Assembly (NCBI RefSeq): GCF_023273895.1
Contig: NZ_CP096883.1
Coordinates: 2,108,001 to 2,172,000, forward strand
DNA from: Sphingobacterium sp. PCS056
GTDB taxonomy: Bacteria > Bacteroidota > Bacteroidia > Sphingobacteriales > Sphingobacteriaceae
Direction: 5' to 3'
Length of the DNA: 64,000 nt
The notes beneath the pieces are model-generated. The model saw nothing but the letters and a program-made list of their open reading frames with translations. It ran no database searches and was not told the origin of the DNA. Below, piece by piece: positions 18,251 to 25,796 of the stretch; within the stretch, counting starts at the first letter, position 1; each line of letters opens with the position of its first letter. Position numbers and translations under genes: made by a program.

Positions 18251-19537
18251 TTAACGTTGTGTAATTTCAACATAATTACGTTCTGTTTGTCCAGTGTAAA
18301 CTTGTCTTGGACGGCCGATCGGCTCTTTGTTTTCACGCATTTCTTTCCATTGTGCGATCCATCCCGGAAGACGACCTAATGCAAATAATACGGTAAACAT
18401 TTCCGAATTAAATCCTAGTGCGCGATAAATAATTCCTGAATAGAAATCGACGTTTGGATATAATTTTCTGTCAATAAAGTATTGATCGTTTAATGCAGCT
18501 TCTTCCAATTTTTTCGCGATATCTAAAACAGGATCATTTACTCCTAATTTTTCTAGAATATCATCACATGCTTTTTTAATAATTTTAGCACGTGGATCGA
18601 AGTTTTTGTAAACGCGGTGACCAAATCCCATTAAACGGAAAGGATCATTTTTATCTTTTGCTTTTGCTAAATATTTTTCTGCATCACCACCATCATTTTT
18701 GATTGCTTCCAGCATTTCAATGACAGCTTGATTAGCACCACCGTGTAATGGACCCCAAAGCGCATTGATACCGGCAGATACCGATGCATATAGATTTGCA
18801 TTTGAAGAACCTACGATACGTACCGTAGAAGTCGAACAGTTTTGTTCGTGGTCAGCATGTAAAATCAACAATTTATGCATGGCATCAATGACAACAGGAT
18901 CAAAAGTCTTTTCTTGATTGACTTCTCCAAAAATCATATTTAAGAAATTGTCGATATAGCCTAAATTAGTTTTAGGATAGACAACAGGATGACCTAAAGA
19001 TTTCTTTTGAATCCAAGAAACAATAGTCGGCATTTTTGCCAATAAATTGATGATTGTTTTATCTTCTTCTTCTGGTGTAGGGTTAGGATCTAAAGATTCT
19101 GGATAGAATGCCGATAAAGCACCAACTAGACATGATAATTGTCCCATTGGATGAGATTTTGAAGGAAAACCTGCAAAGAAGTTCTTCATGTCTTCATGGA
19201 TCATCATTTGTGATTTGATGTCCGTGCGGAATTGTTCTAAAACGGCTTTTGTAGGAAGATCTCCGTATATCAATAGATAAGCAACTTCTAAGAAAGTCGA
19301 TTTTTCAGCTAATTGTTCAATAGGATATCCGCGGTATCTCAAAATACCGGTTTCACCGTCTAGGAAAGTAATGGCACTTTTTGCTGCTCCTGTGTTTTTA
19401 AAACCTGGATCTAAAGTAATATATCCAGATTGATCTCTCAATTTAGAGATGTCAACTGCTTTTTCGTTTTCTGTACCAGTAACAACTGGAAATTCGTATG
19501 ACGAACCATTTAAAATAATAGATGCTGTTTCAGACAT
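18251..19537 (-). CDS. gltA: Citrate synthase
   Basis: A 428-residue type II citrate synthase that condenses acetyl-CoA and oxaloacetate in the TCA cycle. Active-site segments are intact: HADHEQNCSTSTVR, LWGPLHGGANQAV with the first catalytic His, GFGHRVYKNFDPR with the second, and DFYSGI with the catalytic Asp. The long N-terminal domain (LRYRGYPIEQL around residues 68-80) is typical of the hexameric, NADH-sensitive Gram-negative form, although allosteric behaviour cannot be read here. It has its own terminator and a candidate promoter, so it is probably monocistronic beside the complex I genes. Confidence 0.97.
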   Translation of the reverse strand: MSETASIILNGSSYEFPVVTGTENEKAVDISKLRDQSGYITLDPGFKNTGAAKSAITFLDGETGILRYRGYPIEQLAEKSTFLEVAYLLIYGDLPTKAVLEQFRTDIKSQMMIHEDMKNFFAGFPSKSHPMGQLSCLVGALSAFYPESLDPNPTPEEEDKTIINLLAKMPTIVSWIQKKSLGHPVVYPKTNLGYIDNFLNMIFGEVNQEKTFDPVVIDAMHKLLILHADHEQNCSTSTVRIVGSSNANLYASVSAGINALWGPLHGGANQAVIEMLEAIKNDGGDAEKYLAKAKDKNDPFRLMGFGHRVYKNFDPRAKIIKKACDDILEKLGVNDPVLDIAKKLEEAALNDQYFIDRKLYPNVDFYSGIIYRALGFNSEMFTVLFALGRLPGWIAQWKEMRENKEPIGRPRQVYTGQTERNYVEITQR

Positions 19538-19565
19538 AAGCTTCTTATGTTATCATGTGTTTATG

Positions 19566-19573
19566 CAAATGTA
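19566..19573 (-). promoter_or_regulatory. Candidate -7 box for gltA
   Basis: Minus-strand TACATTTG fits TAnnTTTG, 28 bases before the gltA ATG. The -33 element is not evident. Confidence 0.42.
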
Positions 19574-19653
19574 ATAAAATTGATAGCTAATATACTAGAT
19601 TTTCGTAATAATAATGCCATAATCCGCTTGTTTTTGACTTTAATTTTAATTAC

Positions 19654-19684
19654 AAATGGCAGTTTTTACTCATAACTGCCATTT
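19654..19684. repeat. 11-base inverted repeat in the gltA upstream interval
   Basis: AAATGGCAGTT (19654-19664) and AACTGCCATTT (19674-19684) form a perfect stem around a 9-base loop. It lies in the 308-base gene-free interval 19538-19845, between the end of the sulfur operon and gltA. With no U tract it is a poor intrinsic terminator, but it may end or protect the upstream transcript. Nothing else is evident in the interval apart from the gltA -7 box. Confidence 0.6.
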
Positions 19685-19845
19685 GGTTATCCAAAAGTTT
19701 TAGATGGATAAAAAAGTTAAAAAAATAATTTTTCAAGCATAATATAAGGGATCTACACGATCGGAGATTGATCGTTTTCCGCTCCACAGTAAGGATCCAT
19801 ATGTTATTCTTTTACAGTAAAATTGATTTTAAAAAAGCTTAGTTT

Positions 19846-20757
19846 TTAATCAACTTGAAAACCATATTTTTTATAGATATTTTTAGCCGATGATGACTGT
19901 AGATAAGTCATAAAATCAGTTGCGGCCTGCTTATTTTTTGATTTTTTTAATTTACCAGCCATGTATTTTGCCGTTATATTTTCATGATCTGGAATAGCAA
20001 TACTTTCAATTGGATGATTTTTTATCTTTTGAAAGTAGGCTTCAGAATACCATACCGGAGCCACATCAGCTTGTCCCTCCAGTATTCTCAAAGGACTTTC
20101 CCGATGATGAATTTTAGTGAGGTAAGTTGATTTATCGGCTACTTTTTCTTCCATGACAGCATGAATGAGTTCTTCTCCGCCTGCTTTCCGATAAGCCGTT
20201 TTTATTTGTTCTCCAACCCCTTCCCATGCTGGATTTGGCATACTGATGCGAACATCTTTGCGTTTCAGATCTGTTAAAGACTTGATGTTTTTTGGATTTC
20301 CTTTAGGAACCATAAGGGTCAGTTTATTGGTCGCATATGCAATTGTGTGATCGAAGTAGTCTGCCATTTCGGTGATCCTTCTTTGACCAGCCGTATAGAT
20401 ATCAGGAGTGTGTGTGATCTTCAGATTACCAATCGTCAAAGATCCACCCTGTATTTGTTTAGCTAAAATTCCAGGAGGAAGTGTTTCTACAAAAATACGT
20501 TCATACTGTGGGTATTCCTTTTTAAACGTTTTGATGAGATCGTCAATAACCATAAACTGATTTCCTGCAAAGAAAATAACCAATTGTGGGTTTTCGATCT
20601 CACCGTATAGATCAGGAATATTATCAATACCTGGAATCGTAAAATTTACTGCAGATTCAGGTGGTGTATTCCATGGGGGATGAAATTGGTAATCTTGGGC
20701 ATATGTAAATGCTGTTCCTAGCAGAAAAGCAAGAAGTGTTTGAAAGAATATTTTCAT
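19846..20757 (-). CDS. Periplasmic substrate-binding protein (family 1-like), orphan
   Basis: 303 residues with an N-terminal signal peptide (about 1-20, cleaved before QDYQF). The mature protein has the two-lobe layout of bacterial solute-binding proteins similar to ModA/sulfate-type binders: LVIFFAGNQF near the start, GSLTIGNLK, NKLTLMVPKGNPKNIKSLTDL at the hinge, RISMPNPAWEG, and ADVAPVWYSEAYF. No permease or ATPase gene is nearby, so it may not feed a transporter. It is the third gene after a thiosulfate dehydrogenase and a secreted DsrE-like protein (13-base gap), which suggests binding of an oxyanion or sulfur compound in the periplasm. Ligand identity is inference. Confidence 0.7.
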   Translation of the reverse strand: MKIFFQTLLAFLLGTAFTYAQDYQFHPPWNTPPESAVNFTIPGIDNIPDLYGEIENPQLVIFFAGNQFMVIDDLIKTFKKEYPQYERIFVETLPPGILAKQIQGGSLTIGNLKITHTPDIYTAGQRRITEMADYFDHTIAYATNKLTLMVPKGNPKNIKSLTDLKRKDVRISMPNPAWEGVGEQIKTAYRKAGGEELIHAVMEEKVADKSTYLTKIHHRESPLRILEGQADVAPVWYSEAYFQKIKNHPIESIAIPDHENITAKYMAGKLKKSKNKQAATDFMTYLQSSSAKNIYKKYGFQVD

Positions 20758-20770
20758 GTGTTGTCCTTAA

Positions 20771-21238
20771 TTATGGTTTAACAATATTCCATCCTTGATG
20801 AGCTCTGATGATCAATTCACCGTTGCCACTCGGTACATAACCGATAAAGTCAAAAAGCTGTTCTTTCGTGAGGTTTCTTTCCTTTAGCGAATTGGTACAT
20901 TGTGCTACAATAACACCTCGGGCAATTAGCTTTTTGAATTGTTCCTCATATTTAGACGTGCTTTTTAGAAAAGCCTCCGTTCCTCCAGAAAAAGTAATGA
21001 GCTCTACTGTTAATTTTCCCTTTAATCTTGGATCATCTAATACATTATTGATATTTCGAATCGCTTTTTCAATCGTTTTAGGATCGTTACTATCCAATTG
21101 ATAGATCGTATGATAAGCTTTCTTTTCGGCAATAGCTCCCTGAAATGAAGCATTTTTAGTCAATTCCTCTGGGGTCTGAGCGGATAATTTCCCTACACTT
21201 AGTAGAGAAATGATCATGATCATCATCGTTTTATTCAT
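20771..21238 (-). CDS. Secreted DsrE/DsrF-like protein
   Basis: 155 residues with a signal peptide (1-20, ending LSA). The mature part has the DsrE-like alpha/beta pattern: HTIYQLDSNDPKTIEKAIRNINNVL, LTVELITFSGGTEAF, and a conserved cysteine, C114, in GVIVAQCTNSL. In DsrE/TusD proteins the corresponding cysteine carries persulfide sulfur; the periplasmic relatives are less well understood. Located 3 bases after a TsdA-type thiosulfate dehydrogenase, it plausibly handles sulfane sulfur or tetrathionate products. Fold is moderately certain, sulfur transfer is inferred. Confidence 0.72.
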   Translation of the reverse strand: MNKTMMIMIISLLSVGKLSAQTPEELTKNASFQGAIAEKKAYHTIYQLDSNDPKTIEKAIRNINNVLDDPRLKGKLTVELITFSGGTEAFLKSTSKYEEQFKKLIARGVIVAQCTNSLKERNLTKEQLFDFIGYVPSGNGELIIRAHQGWNIVKP

Positions 21239-21241
21239 TTT

Positions 21242-22222
21242 TTAAAAATTAAAAGGTCCAAATTTATGTTGTATTGCACTAATTTTATCGTTGTAGGGTG
21301 GGTAAGGAGAGTCCTTTGGTTTCTTAGCTAAATTGGGATAGTCTTTTTCTTTATTTGCTTTGATAGGTCTCGAAAAAGAATTAATGTATGCTGCTACATC
21401 ATATGCCTCCTCATCTGTTAAGATGGGATTGTCATGTGTAGCACCTAAAGGCATATTCCCTTTAATAAATTTCATTGCCGTCAACACGCGTGCCATTCCT
21501 GCACCATCGTTGTAGGAATCATCACCCCATAATGGTGGATATTGATAACCCTTACTATCTGTAAGTTTTTGACCTTCCCCATTTGCACCATGACAACTTT
21601 GACACTGTTGTTGAAATACGGCAGCACCATTTTTTTGATTGGCGGCCCGTTCTGGAATGGTGACTTTCACAAATCCCTGACCAGCAATTCTTTTTCCAAT
21701 AGGTACATTTTTGCTGATATATTTGATATAAGTAATTATGGATCTCATTTCAGTACTGTTGACATCAATAGCATGACCATTCATACTGCGTTCAAAACAA
21801 CCATTGATACGTTCTTCTAACGATTCTATTTTATCTTCTCTTCCGATGTAAATAGGGAAAACACCCGTTAGACCAACGTAAGGTGCAGCAAATGATTTTG
21901 TGCCACCATTGAGATGACAATTGGTACAAGCTAAATGATTACCGATTTTTGTTCCATTGTTCTGATAAAAATAATTGTAAGTCTCCCGAATCAATTTTTC
22001 CCCATAACTTGCCATCTTATCTTCGTTAGTTTGCTCATAGGGACTTCGTTTTAATTGATCCACATGTGTGATCATTTCTTCACTTTTATGCTCTTTGGGA
22101 GAAGACTTATCAGGCAGAGCATTTGTCATGTAAGCAAATAAAATGATAAAGCATACTAATATACTCGTGATCACCATAATGGTACTACTACTTCTCCTAA
22201 TTTTTTTTATTTCCTCTTCCAT
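21242..22222 (-). CDS. tsdA: TsdA-type dihaem thiosulfate dehydrogenase, membrane-anchored
   Basis: 326 residues. A single membrane helix (about 13-34) anchors two cytochrome c domains in the periplasm. The first haem site is C99-T-N-C102-H103; it is followed by RINGC142FERSMNG, where the cysteine matches the axial Cys ligand that gives TsdA enzymes their His/Cys haem. The second is C207-Q-S-C210-H211, then PPLWGDDSYNDGAGMAR and KGNMP, with M257 (or K254) as likely distal ligand. Such enzymes oxidise two thiosulfates to tetrathionate (or the reverse), passing electrons to a cytochrome acceptor. The operon continues with a DsrE-like and a binding protein and is preceded by a LysR gene. Direction of the reaction here is unknown. 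Confidence 0.85.
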   Translation of the reverse strand: MEEEIKKIRRSSSTIMVITSILVCFIILFAYMTNALPDKSSPKEHKSEEMITHVDQLKRSPYEQTNEDKMASYGEKLIRETYNYFYQNNGTKIGNHLACTNCHLNGGTKSFAAPYVGLTGVFPIYIGREDKIESLEERINGCFERSMNGHAIDVNSTEMRSIITYIKYISKNVPIGKRIAGQGFVKVTIPERAANQKNGAAVFQQQCQSCHGANGEGQKLTDSKGYQYPPLWGDDSYNDGAGMARVLTAMKFIKGNMPLGATHDNPILTDEEAYDVAAYINSFSRPIKANKEKDYPNLAKKPKDSPYPPYNDKISAIQHKFGPFNF

Positions 22223-22274
22223 TCATACTTGGGTTTAAAACAAAAGTAGCTGAATCGAAAGCAACACTATAATT

Positions 22275-22282
22275 CAAAATTA
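22275..22282 (-). promoter_or_regulatory. Candidate -7 box of the tsdA operon
   Basis: Minus-strand TAATTTTG fits TAnnTTTG, 53 bases before the tsdA ATG. No TTG lies at -33; the 25-base palindrome occupies that position instead, a layout expected for an activator-dependent promoter. Confidence 0.45.
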
Positions 22283-22286
22283 TTAT

Positions 22287-22311
22287 TACTCATAACATAT
22301 GGTTATGAGTA
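22287..22311. promoter_or_regulatory. Perfect 25-base palindrome, likely LysR operator
   Basis: TACTCATAAC, five bases, GTTATGAGTA. The inner part has the T-N11-A spacing of LysR-type binding boxes. It overlaps the stop codon of the LysR gene and sits directly upstream of the tsdA -7 box. Confidence 0.65.
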
Positions 22312-23208
22312 GATTTTACCTTTATGCTGCTGTATAAAGTTCATAAATTTAATAGGTAGACCGGTTAAGCCGCCGACAAGATGTGTGATATAGAAATAAC
22401 GTTCTATACTGAAATTATCAAATTCTATAATTTTGAGTTCACCATTTTTAAGTTCTTCTTGGATAGCATGAATGGATAAAAATGCTGCAGCATGGCTATA
22501 TTTGAGATAACGCTTTATACTTTCAGAAGAAGATAACGTAATTTCTGTATGAAGGTGTTGTATAGAAACTCCTGCTTCTTTTAATTTCCGATCAATAATA
22601 TCGCGGGTACCAGAACCTGCCTCTCTAAAGACGAGAGCTAGTTTGTAGATATCGTTAAGCGCATATTTATCCTCATTGCATATCATATTATTGCATCTGG
22701 TGACCAAAACAATTTCATCTTTGATATAAGGAATAAATTTTAACGATCTATTATCGGGCAATCCTTCTGTAATACCTAGATGAATCTCATTTTTTATCAG
22801 CAACTGTTCAACACGTTTTGAATTTGCTTGGATCACCTTAATTTCATTTTGTGGAAAATGCTGATTAAATGCTACTAGCATTTTAGGTATGACATACTGG
22901 GATATAGTCGTACTTATGCCGAGTAAAAGATTTCCATTTTCCTTTCCAATGATTTCGTTGATTTGATATGTCGCCAGATTATATTGCTCCAAAATAATTT
23001 GTGCATGATGATAGAGGATTTTTCCAGCAGGGGTAAGCGCTAAACGATTTCCTAACCTTTCAAATAGGGCAGTACCTATTGAATTTTCAATTTCTTGAAT
23101 ATTTTTACTCACTGCAGGCTGAGAAATGAACAGTTCCGATGCTGCTTTGGTGAAGTTGAGTGTATGAGCTGCAACATAAAATACTTTTAGTCTAAAATCG
23201 AAATCCAT
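22303..23208 (-). CDS. LysR-family transcriptional regulator
   Basis: 301 residues. An N-terminal winged helix-turn-helix (about 1-65) reads FYVAAHTLNFTKAASELFISQPAVSKNIQEIE, followed by the linker helix and LTPAG. The C-terminal effector domain (about 90-295) has LLLGISTTISQYVIPKML, IHLGITEG and FREAGSGTRD, a pattern close to CysB/CbbR-type regulators that sense small anions or metabolites. The gene lies in the same direction as and 80 bases upstream of tsdA, and a perfect palindrome covers its stop codon, so it is the likely regulator of the thiosulfate module, responding to an unknown sulfur or redox signal. It has its own -7 box. Confidence 0.88.
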   Translation of the reverse strand: MDFDFRLKVFYVAAHTLNFTKAASELFISQPAVSKNIQEIENSIGTALFERLGNRLALTPAGKILYHHAQIILEQYNLATYQINEIIGKENGNLLLGISTTISQYVIPKMLVAFNQHFPQNEIKVIQANSKRVEQLLIKNEIHLGITEGLPDNRSLKFIPYIKDEIVLVTRCNNMICNEDKYALNDIYKLALVFREAGSGTRDIIDRKLKEAGVSIQHLHTEITLSSSESIKRYLKYSHAAAFLSIHAIQEELKNGELKIIEFDNFSIERYFYITHLVGGLTGLPIKFMNFIQQHKGKIYS

Positions 23209-23238
23209 ATAGCCTTATTGTGATGTCATGTATTGCTC

Positions 23239-23259
23239 CAAATCTATAAAAAAATAGAT
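23239..23259 (-). promoter_or_regulatory. Candidate lysR -7 box with overlapping inverted repeat
   Basis: Minus-strand TAGATTTG (23246-23239) fits TAnnTTTG, 31 bases before the LysR ATG. ATCTAT (23242-23247) and ATAGAT (23254-23259) form a short inverted repeat across it that could serve autoregulation. Confidence 0.38.
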
Positions 23260-23417
23260 GCGATTTCATGGATTAACAATATTGTCACAATAGCGAAGAG
23301 CTTTATAAGAGGTTTATTATTCACAAATGTATCTTTTATGCACATTAAATCTGGCAAAAGTTTATGTCATATCCTTCTTTTGTTGTCGGATGATTACACT
23401 GGAGTACGCCTAAATCT

Positions 23418-23476
23418 TGCTTGCACAAATAGGGTATAGGACAGCTCTGTAAGCTGAAAGCTTGCAAGCATTTTTT
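23418..23476 (+). other. Terminator-like structure in the gene-free interval 23209-23599
   Basis: TGCTTGC (23418-23424) pairs with GCAAGCA (23464-23470), a nested CAGCT/AGCTG stem lies at 23442-23456, and T6 follows at 23471-23476. No gene lies upstream on the plus strand, so it may be the end of a small RNA or a chance structure. The rest of the 391-base interval shows only the lysR and blaI promoters. Confidence 0.3.
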
Positions 23477-23541
23477 GTTTTACTTTTATAGGGGACAAGT
23501 GGCCGTATGTGACTATCGAAAGAAAAAAATAAAATATTTCT

Positions 23542-23571
23542 TTTGTTTGTTACGATTTATTCGTAGACTTG
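23542..23571 (+). promoter_or_regulatory. blaI-M56 promoter with embedded operator
   Basis: TTTG (23542-23545), 18 bases, TAGACTTG (23564-23571; one mismatch to TAnnTTTG). The palindrome TACGA-TTTAT-TCGTA (23551-23565) fills the spacer and overlaps the -7 box, the expected place for a BlaI-type repressor to block its own transcription. The ATG follows at 23600. Confidence 0.6.
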
Positions 23572-23599
23572 TGTATAATTAGTAGTTTAATAATCAGAT

Positions 23600-23965
23600 A
23601 TGGAAAAGTTAACAGCACAAGAAGAACAAGCGATGCAAGCAATTTGGAATCTTAAGGCATGTTTCGTGAAGGAGATTTTAGATCATATTAAAGGAGAGAA
23701 AATGCCTTACACCACATTGGCTTCTACAGTTAAAAATTTAGAAAAAAAGGGATTCGTCAAATCTGTTAAATATGCAAATGCCAATCGATATGAGCCCCTT
23801 ATATCTGAAGAGGATTACAAGGAAAAATTTATGCACTCCTTTGTTGGAGATTATTTCAAGAATTCATACAAAGAGATGGTGTCATTCTTTGTGAAAGAAG
23901 AAAAACTTTCTGCATCTGAATTGGAAGAAATCATGCAGATGATTAAAGATAACAAAAGCGAATAA
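23600..23965 (+). CDS. BlaI/MecI/CopY-family transcriptional repressor
   Basis: 121 residues. An N-terminal winged helix (about 1-75) has EKLTAQEEQAMQAIWNL and the recognition helix region YTTLASTVKNLEKKGFVKSVK; the C-terminal helices (80-118) form the dimerisation and cleavage region of the family. BlaI-like proteins hold an operator in the promoter until the partner membrane peptidase triggers their cleavage. Here the partner gene begins 2 bases after the stop, and a TACGA/TCGTA palindrome lies in the promoter, so autoregulation is likely. The inducing signal need not be a beta-lactam; no beta-lactamase gene is nearby. Confidence 0.9.
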   Translation: MEKLTAQEEQAMQAIWNLKACFVKEILDHIKGEKMPYTTLASTVKNLEKKGFVKSVKYANANRYEPLISEEDYKEKFMHSFVGDYFKNSYKEMVSFFVKEEKLSASELEEIMQMIKDNKSE

Positions 23966-23967
23966 GT

Positions 23968-25713
23968 ATGGAAAATATCCTAAATTATGCTATTCAAATT
24001 AATGTATTACTTACTGTTGTCTACTTAGGTTATGCATTTTTATTAAAAAACCTAACATTTTATATGCTCAATCGGGTGTACTTGTTGACAGGTATTGTCT
24101 TTTCATTTGTATATCCGTTTCTTGACATACAATCTTGGTTTAGTAAACCCATTCCATCCGTTGGGGAGATCGCGATGGATTGGTCTATGTTTTTGGATCA
24201 AGATGTTGAGCAATCATTTTTCACTTTAAATAACATATTGATTATCATATTGGGTATAGGTATTGCTGTTTTATTTATACGGTTTTTGATCCAGATGATC
24301 AGTTTGTTGCGCATTCATATCTATTCGGAACCTGCACAATGGCAATCTTATCTTTTTAGAAATGTTTTTATACCTATTGTTCCTTTTTCATTTCTGAATA
24401 AAATCTATGTCAATCGAGACCATCATGACGAACCTGAATTATTGGATATTTTTAAACACGAAGATATCCATGTTAAAGGTCTGCACTCTATTGATATTTT
24501 GATCAGCGAATTTACTTTAATCAGTAGCTGGTTCAATCCTTTAGTCTGGTTGATGCGGAAAGGGATACGTGAAAATTTAGAATTTTTGACAGACCAACAA
24601 GTACTTAACCATGGAGTCGATAAACAAGCATATCAATATAGCCTGTTGCGTGTCAACAGTAGTGGGGGTGCTGCTACATTAGGGAATCAATTTAGTTTTA
24701 AAGCCTTAAAAAGAAGGATTATGATGATGAATAAAAAACGATCAGCAAAAATACAAATGAGCAAATATGCTTTTATGCTTCCTGTATTTGTATTAACTGC
24801 CGCAGCATTTACTTTAAATAAAGCTGAAGCGAAGATTACAGAAGCGGTAGATGCGGCTAAGGAAATGACTTTGGCACCTGTCGTATCAGAGGTTCAAAAA
24901 CCTGTTGATACCATAGAGAAAGAAATCGATATCAAGCCAGATACATTAAAAGGAAAAGTAATCGGTTTTAAGTTAAACACCGATACTGTTATCAGAGGAA
25001 GTGCAATAGTAGATGCTTCTTTTAAAACAACTGAAAGTAATGGGGTGAAAACTGTTATAATAAGAGGTAATTCATCTTTAGGTAAGGATGTCTTATATAT
25101 AGTGGATGGAAAAGAGACTCAAGCTGATGATATCAGTAGTATTGATCCATATCATATAAAAGAAATTAGTGTGGTTAAAGATCAGGTTGCTACAGTTAAA
25201 TATGGTGAAAAGGCGAAGAATGGAGTGATATTTATAACGACCAAATCCTCTGCGGAAAAATTTTCAGCACCAACAGCCTCAGAATCTACTAGTAGCTTGA
25301 AGAATAAAAATGACGGAATTGAAATTAAGGAAAGAGCTTCTGCAACTGTCATAAGCACCACCTCACCAAGGATTACTATTCATAAAAGAGATAGATTGGC
25401 TAATGACCCCTTATATCTAGTTGATGGAAAAATCTATGAGGGTGAAATAAGTTCAATTCAACCTGATCATATCGAAAGTATAGAAGTTTTAAAAGATGCT
25501 TCTGCAACTGCGCTTTATGGAGCCAAAGCAGAAAATGGCGTCATTATCGTAACAACAAAAAAGGAAACCTCCGGAAATTCGACTACATTAAAAAGTGATA
25601 ACGGAAAAACAATTAAGGGAGTCAGCATTAAAGTGAAAAATAACCACGATTCGGTAAAAACTATACCTGAATCTCAAATGGATGAGATCACTATTATTGG
25701 TATTAAAAAATAG
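23968..25713 (+). CDS. M56 (BlaR1/MecR1-like) membrane metallopeptidase with two SusC-plug-like repeats
   Basis: 581 residues. Three N-terminal membrane helices (about 5-25, 34-52, 88-112) precede the zinc site H164-E-D-I-H168 and the downstream ENLEFLTDQ segment that supplies the third ligand. A fourth helix lies near 266-284. Instead of a penicillin-binding sensor, the C-terminal part carries two similar repeats (about 363-426 and 462-532), each with a YxVDGK core, a DHIESIEVLKD-like strand, a YG...NGV turn and a TTK end: the plug motif of SusC-type receptors. The peptidase presumably cleaves the BlaI protein encoded just before it after a periplasmic signal. What the plug-like domains sense is unknown. 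Confidence 0.87.
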   Translation: MENILNYAIQINVLLTVVYLGYAFLLKNLTFYMLNRVYLLTGIVFSFVYPFLDIQSWFSKPIPSVGEIAMDWSMFLDQDVEQSFFTLNNILIIILGIGIAVLFIRFLIQMISLLRIHIYSEPAQWQSYLFRNVFIPIVPFSFLNKIYVNRDHHDEPELLDIFKHEDIHVKGLHSIDILISEFTLISSWFNPLVWLMRKGIRENLEFLTDQQVLNHGVDKQAYQYSLLRVNSSGGAATLGNQFSFKALKRRIMMMNKKRSAKIQMSKYAFMLPVFVLTAAAFTLNKAEAKITEAVDAAKEMTLAPVVSEVQKPVDTIEKEIDIKPDTLKGKVIGFKLNTDTVIRGSAIVDASFKTTESNGVKTVIIRGNSSLGKDVLYIVDGKETQADDISSIDPYHIKEISVVKDQVATVKYGEKAKNGVIFITTKSSAEKFSAPTASESTSSLKNKNDGIEIKERASATVISTTSPRITIHKRDRLANDPLYLVDGKIYEGEISSIQPDHIESIEVLKDASATALYGAKAENGVIIVTTKKETSGNSTTLKSDNGKTIKGVSIKVKNNHDSVKTIPESQMDEITIIGIKK

Positions 25714-25735
25714 AATGGCCTTCATCATAAGATTA

Positions 25736-25788
25736 AAAAAACTAAAAAAGCTCTAAAATTTTTAATTTTAGAGCTTTTTTAGTTTTTT
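25736..25788. terminator. Bidirectional terminator between convergent genes
   Basis: A perfect 25-base stem (25736-25760 with 25764-25788) around a 3-base loop, A-rich on the left and T-rich on the right. It lies between the M56 stop and the stop of the GH20 gene on the other strand. Confidence 0.92.
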
Positions 25789-25796
25789 TAAGACTT

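Noticed and set aside
23233..23439. A 68-codon plus-strand frame between lysR and blaI
   Set aside because: It overlaps the lysR promoter, has a weak start and no recognisable domain; composition looks random.
23600..25713. BlaI/M56 pair as a beta-lactam resistance operon
   Set aside because: No beta-lactamase or PBP2a gene is adjacent, and the peptidase lacks the penicillin-binding sensor, so a drug-resistance role is not supported.
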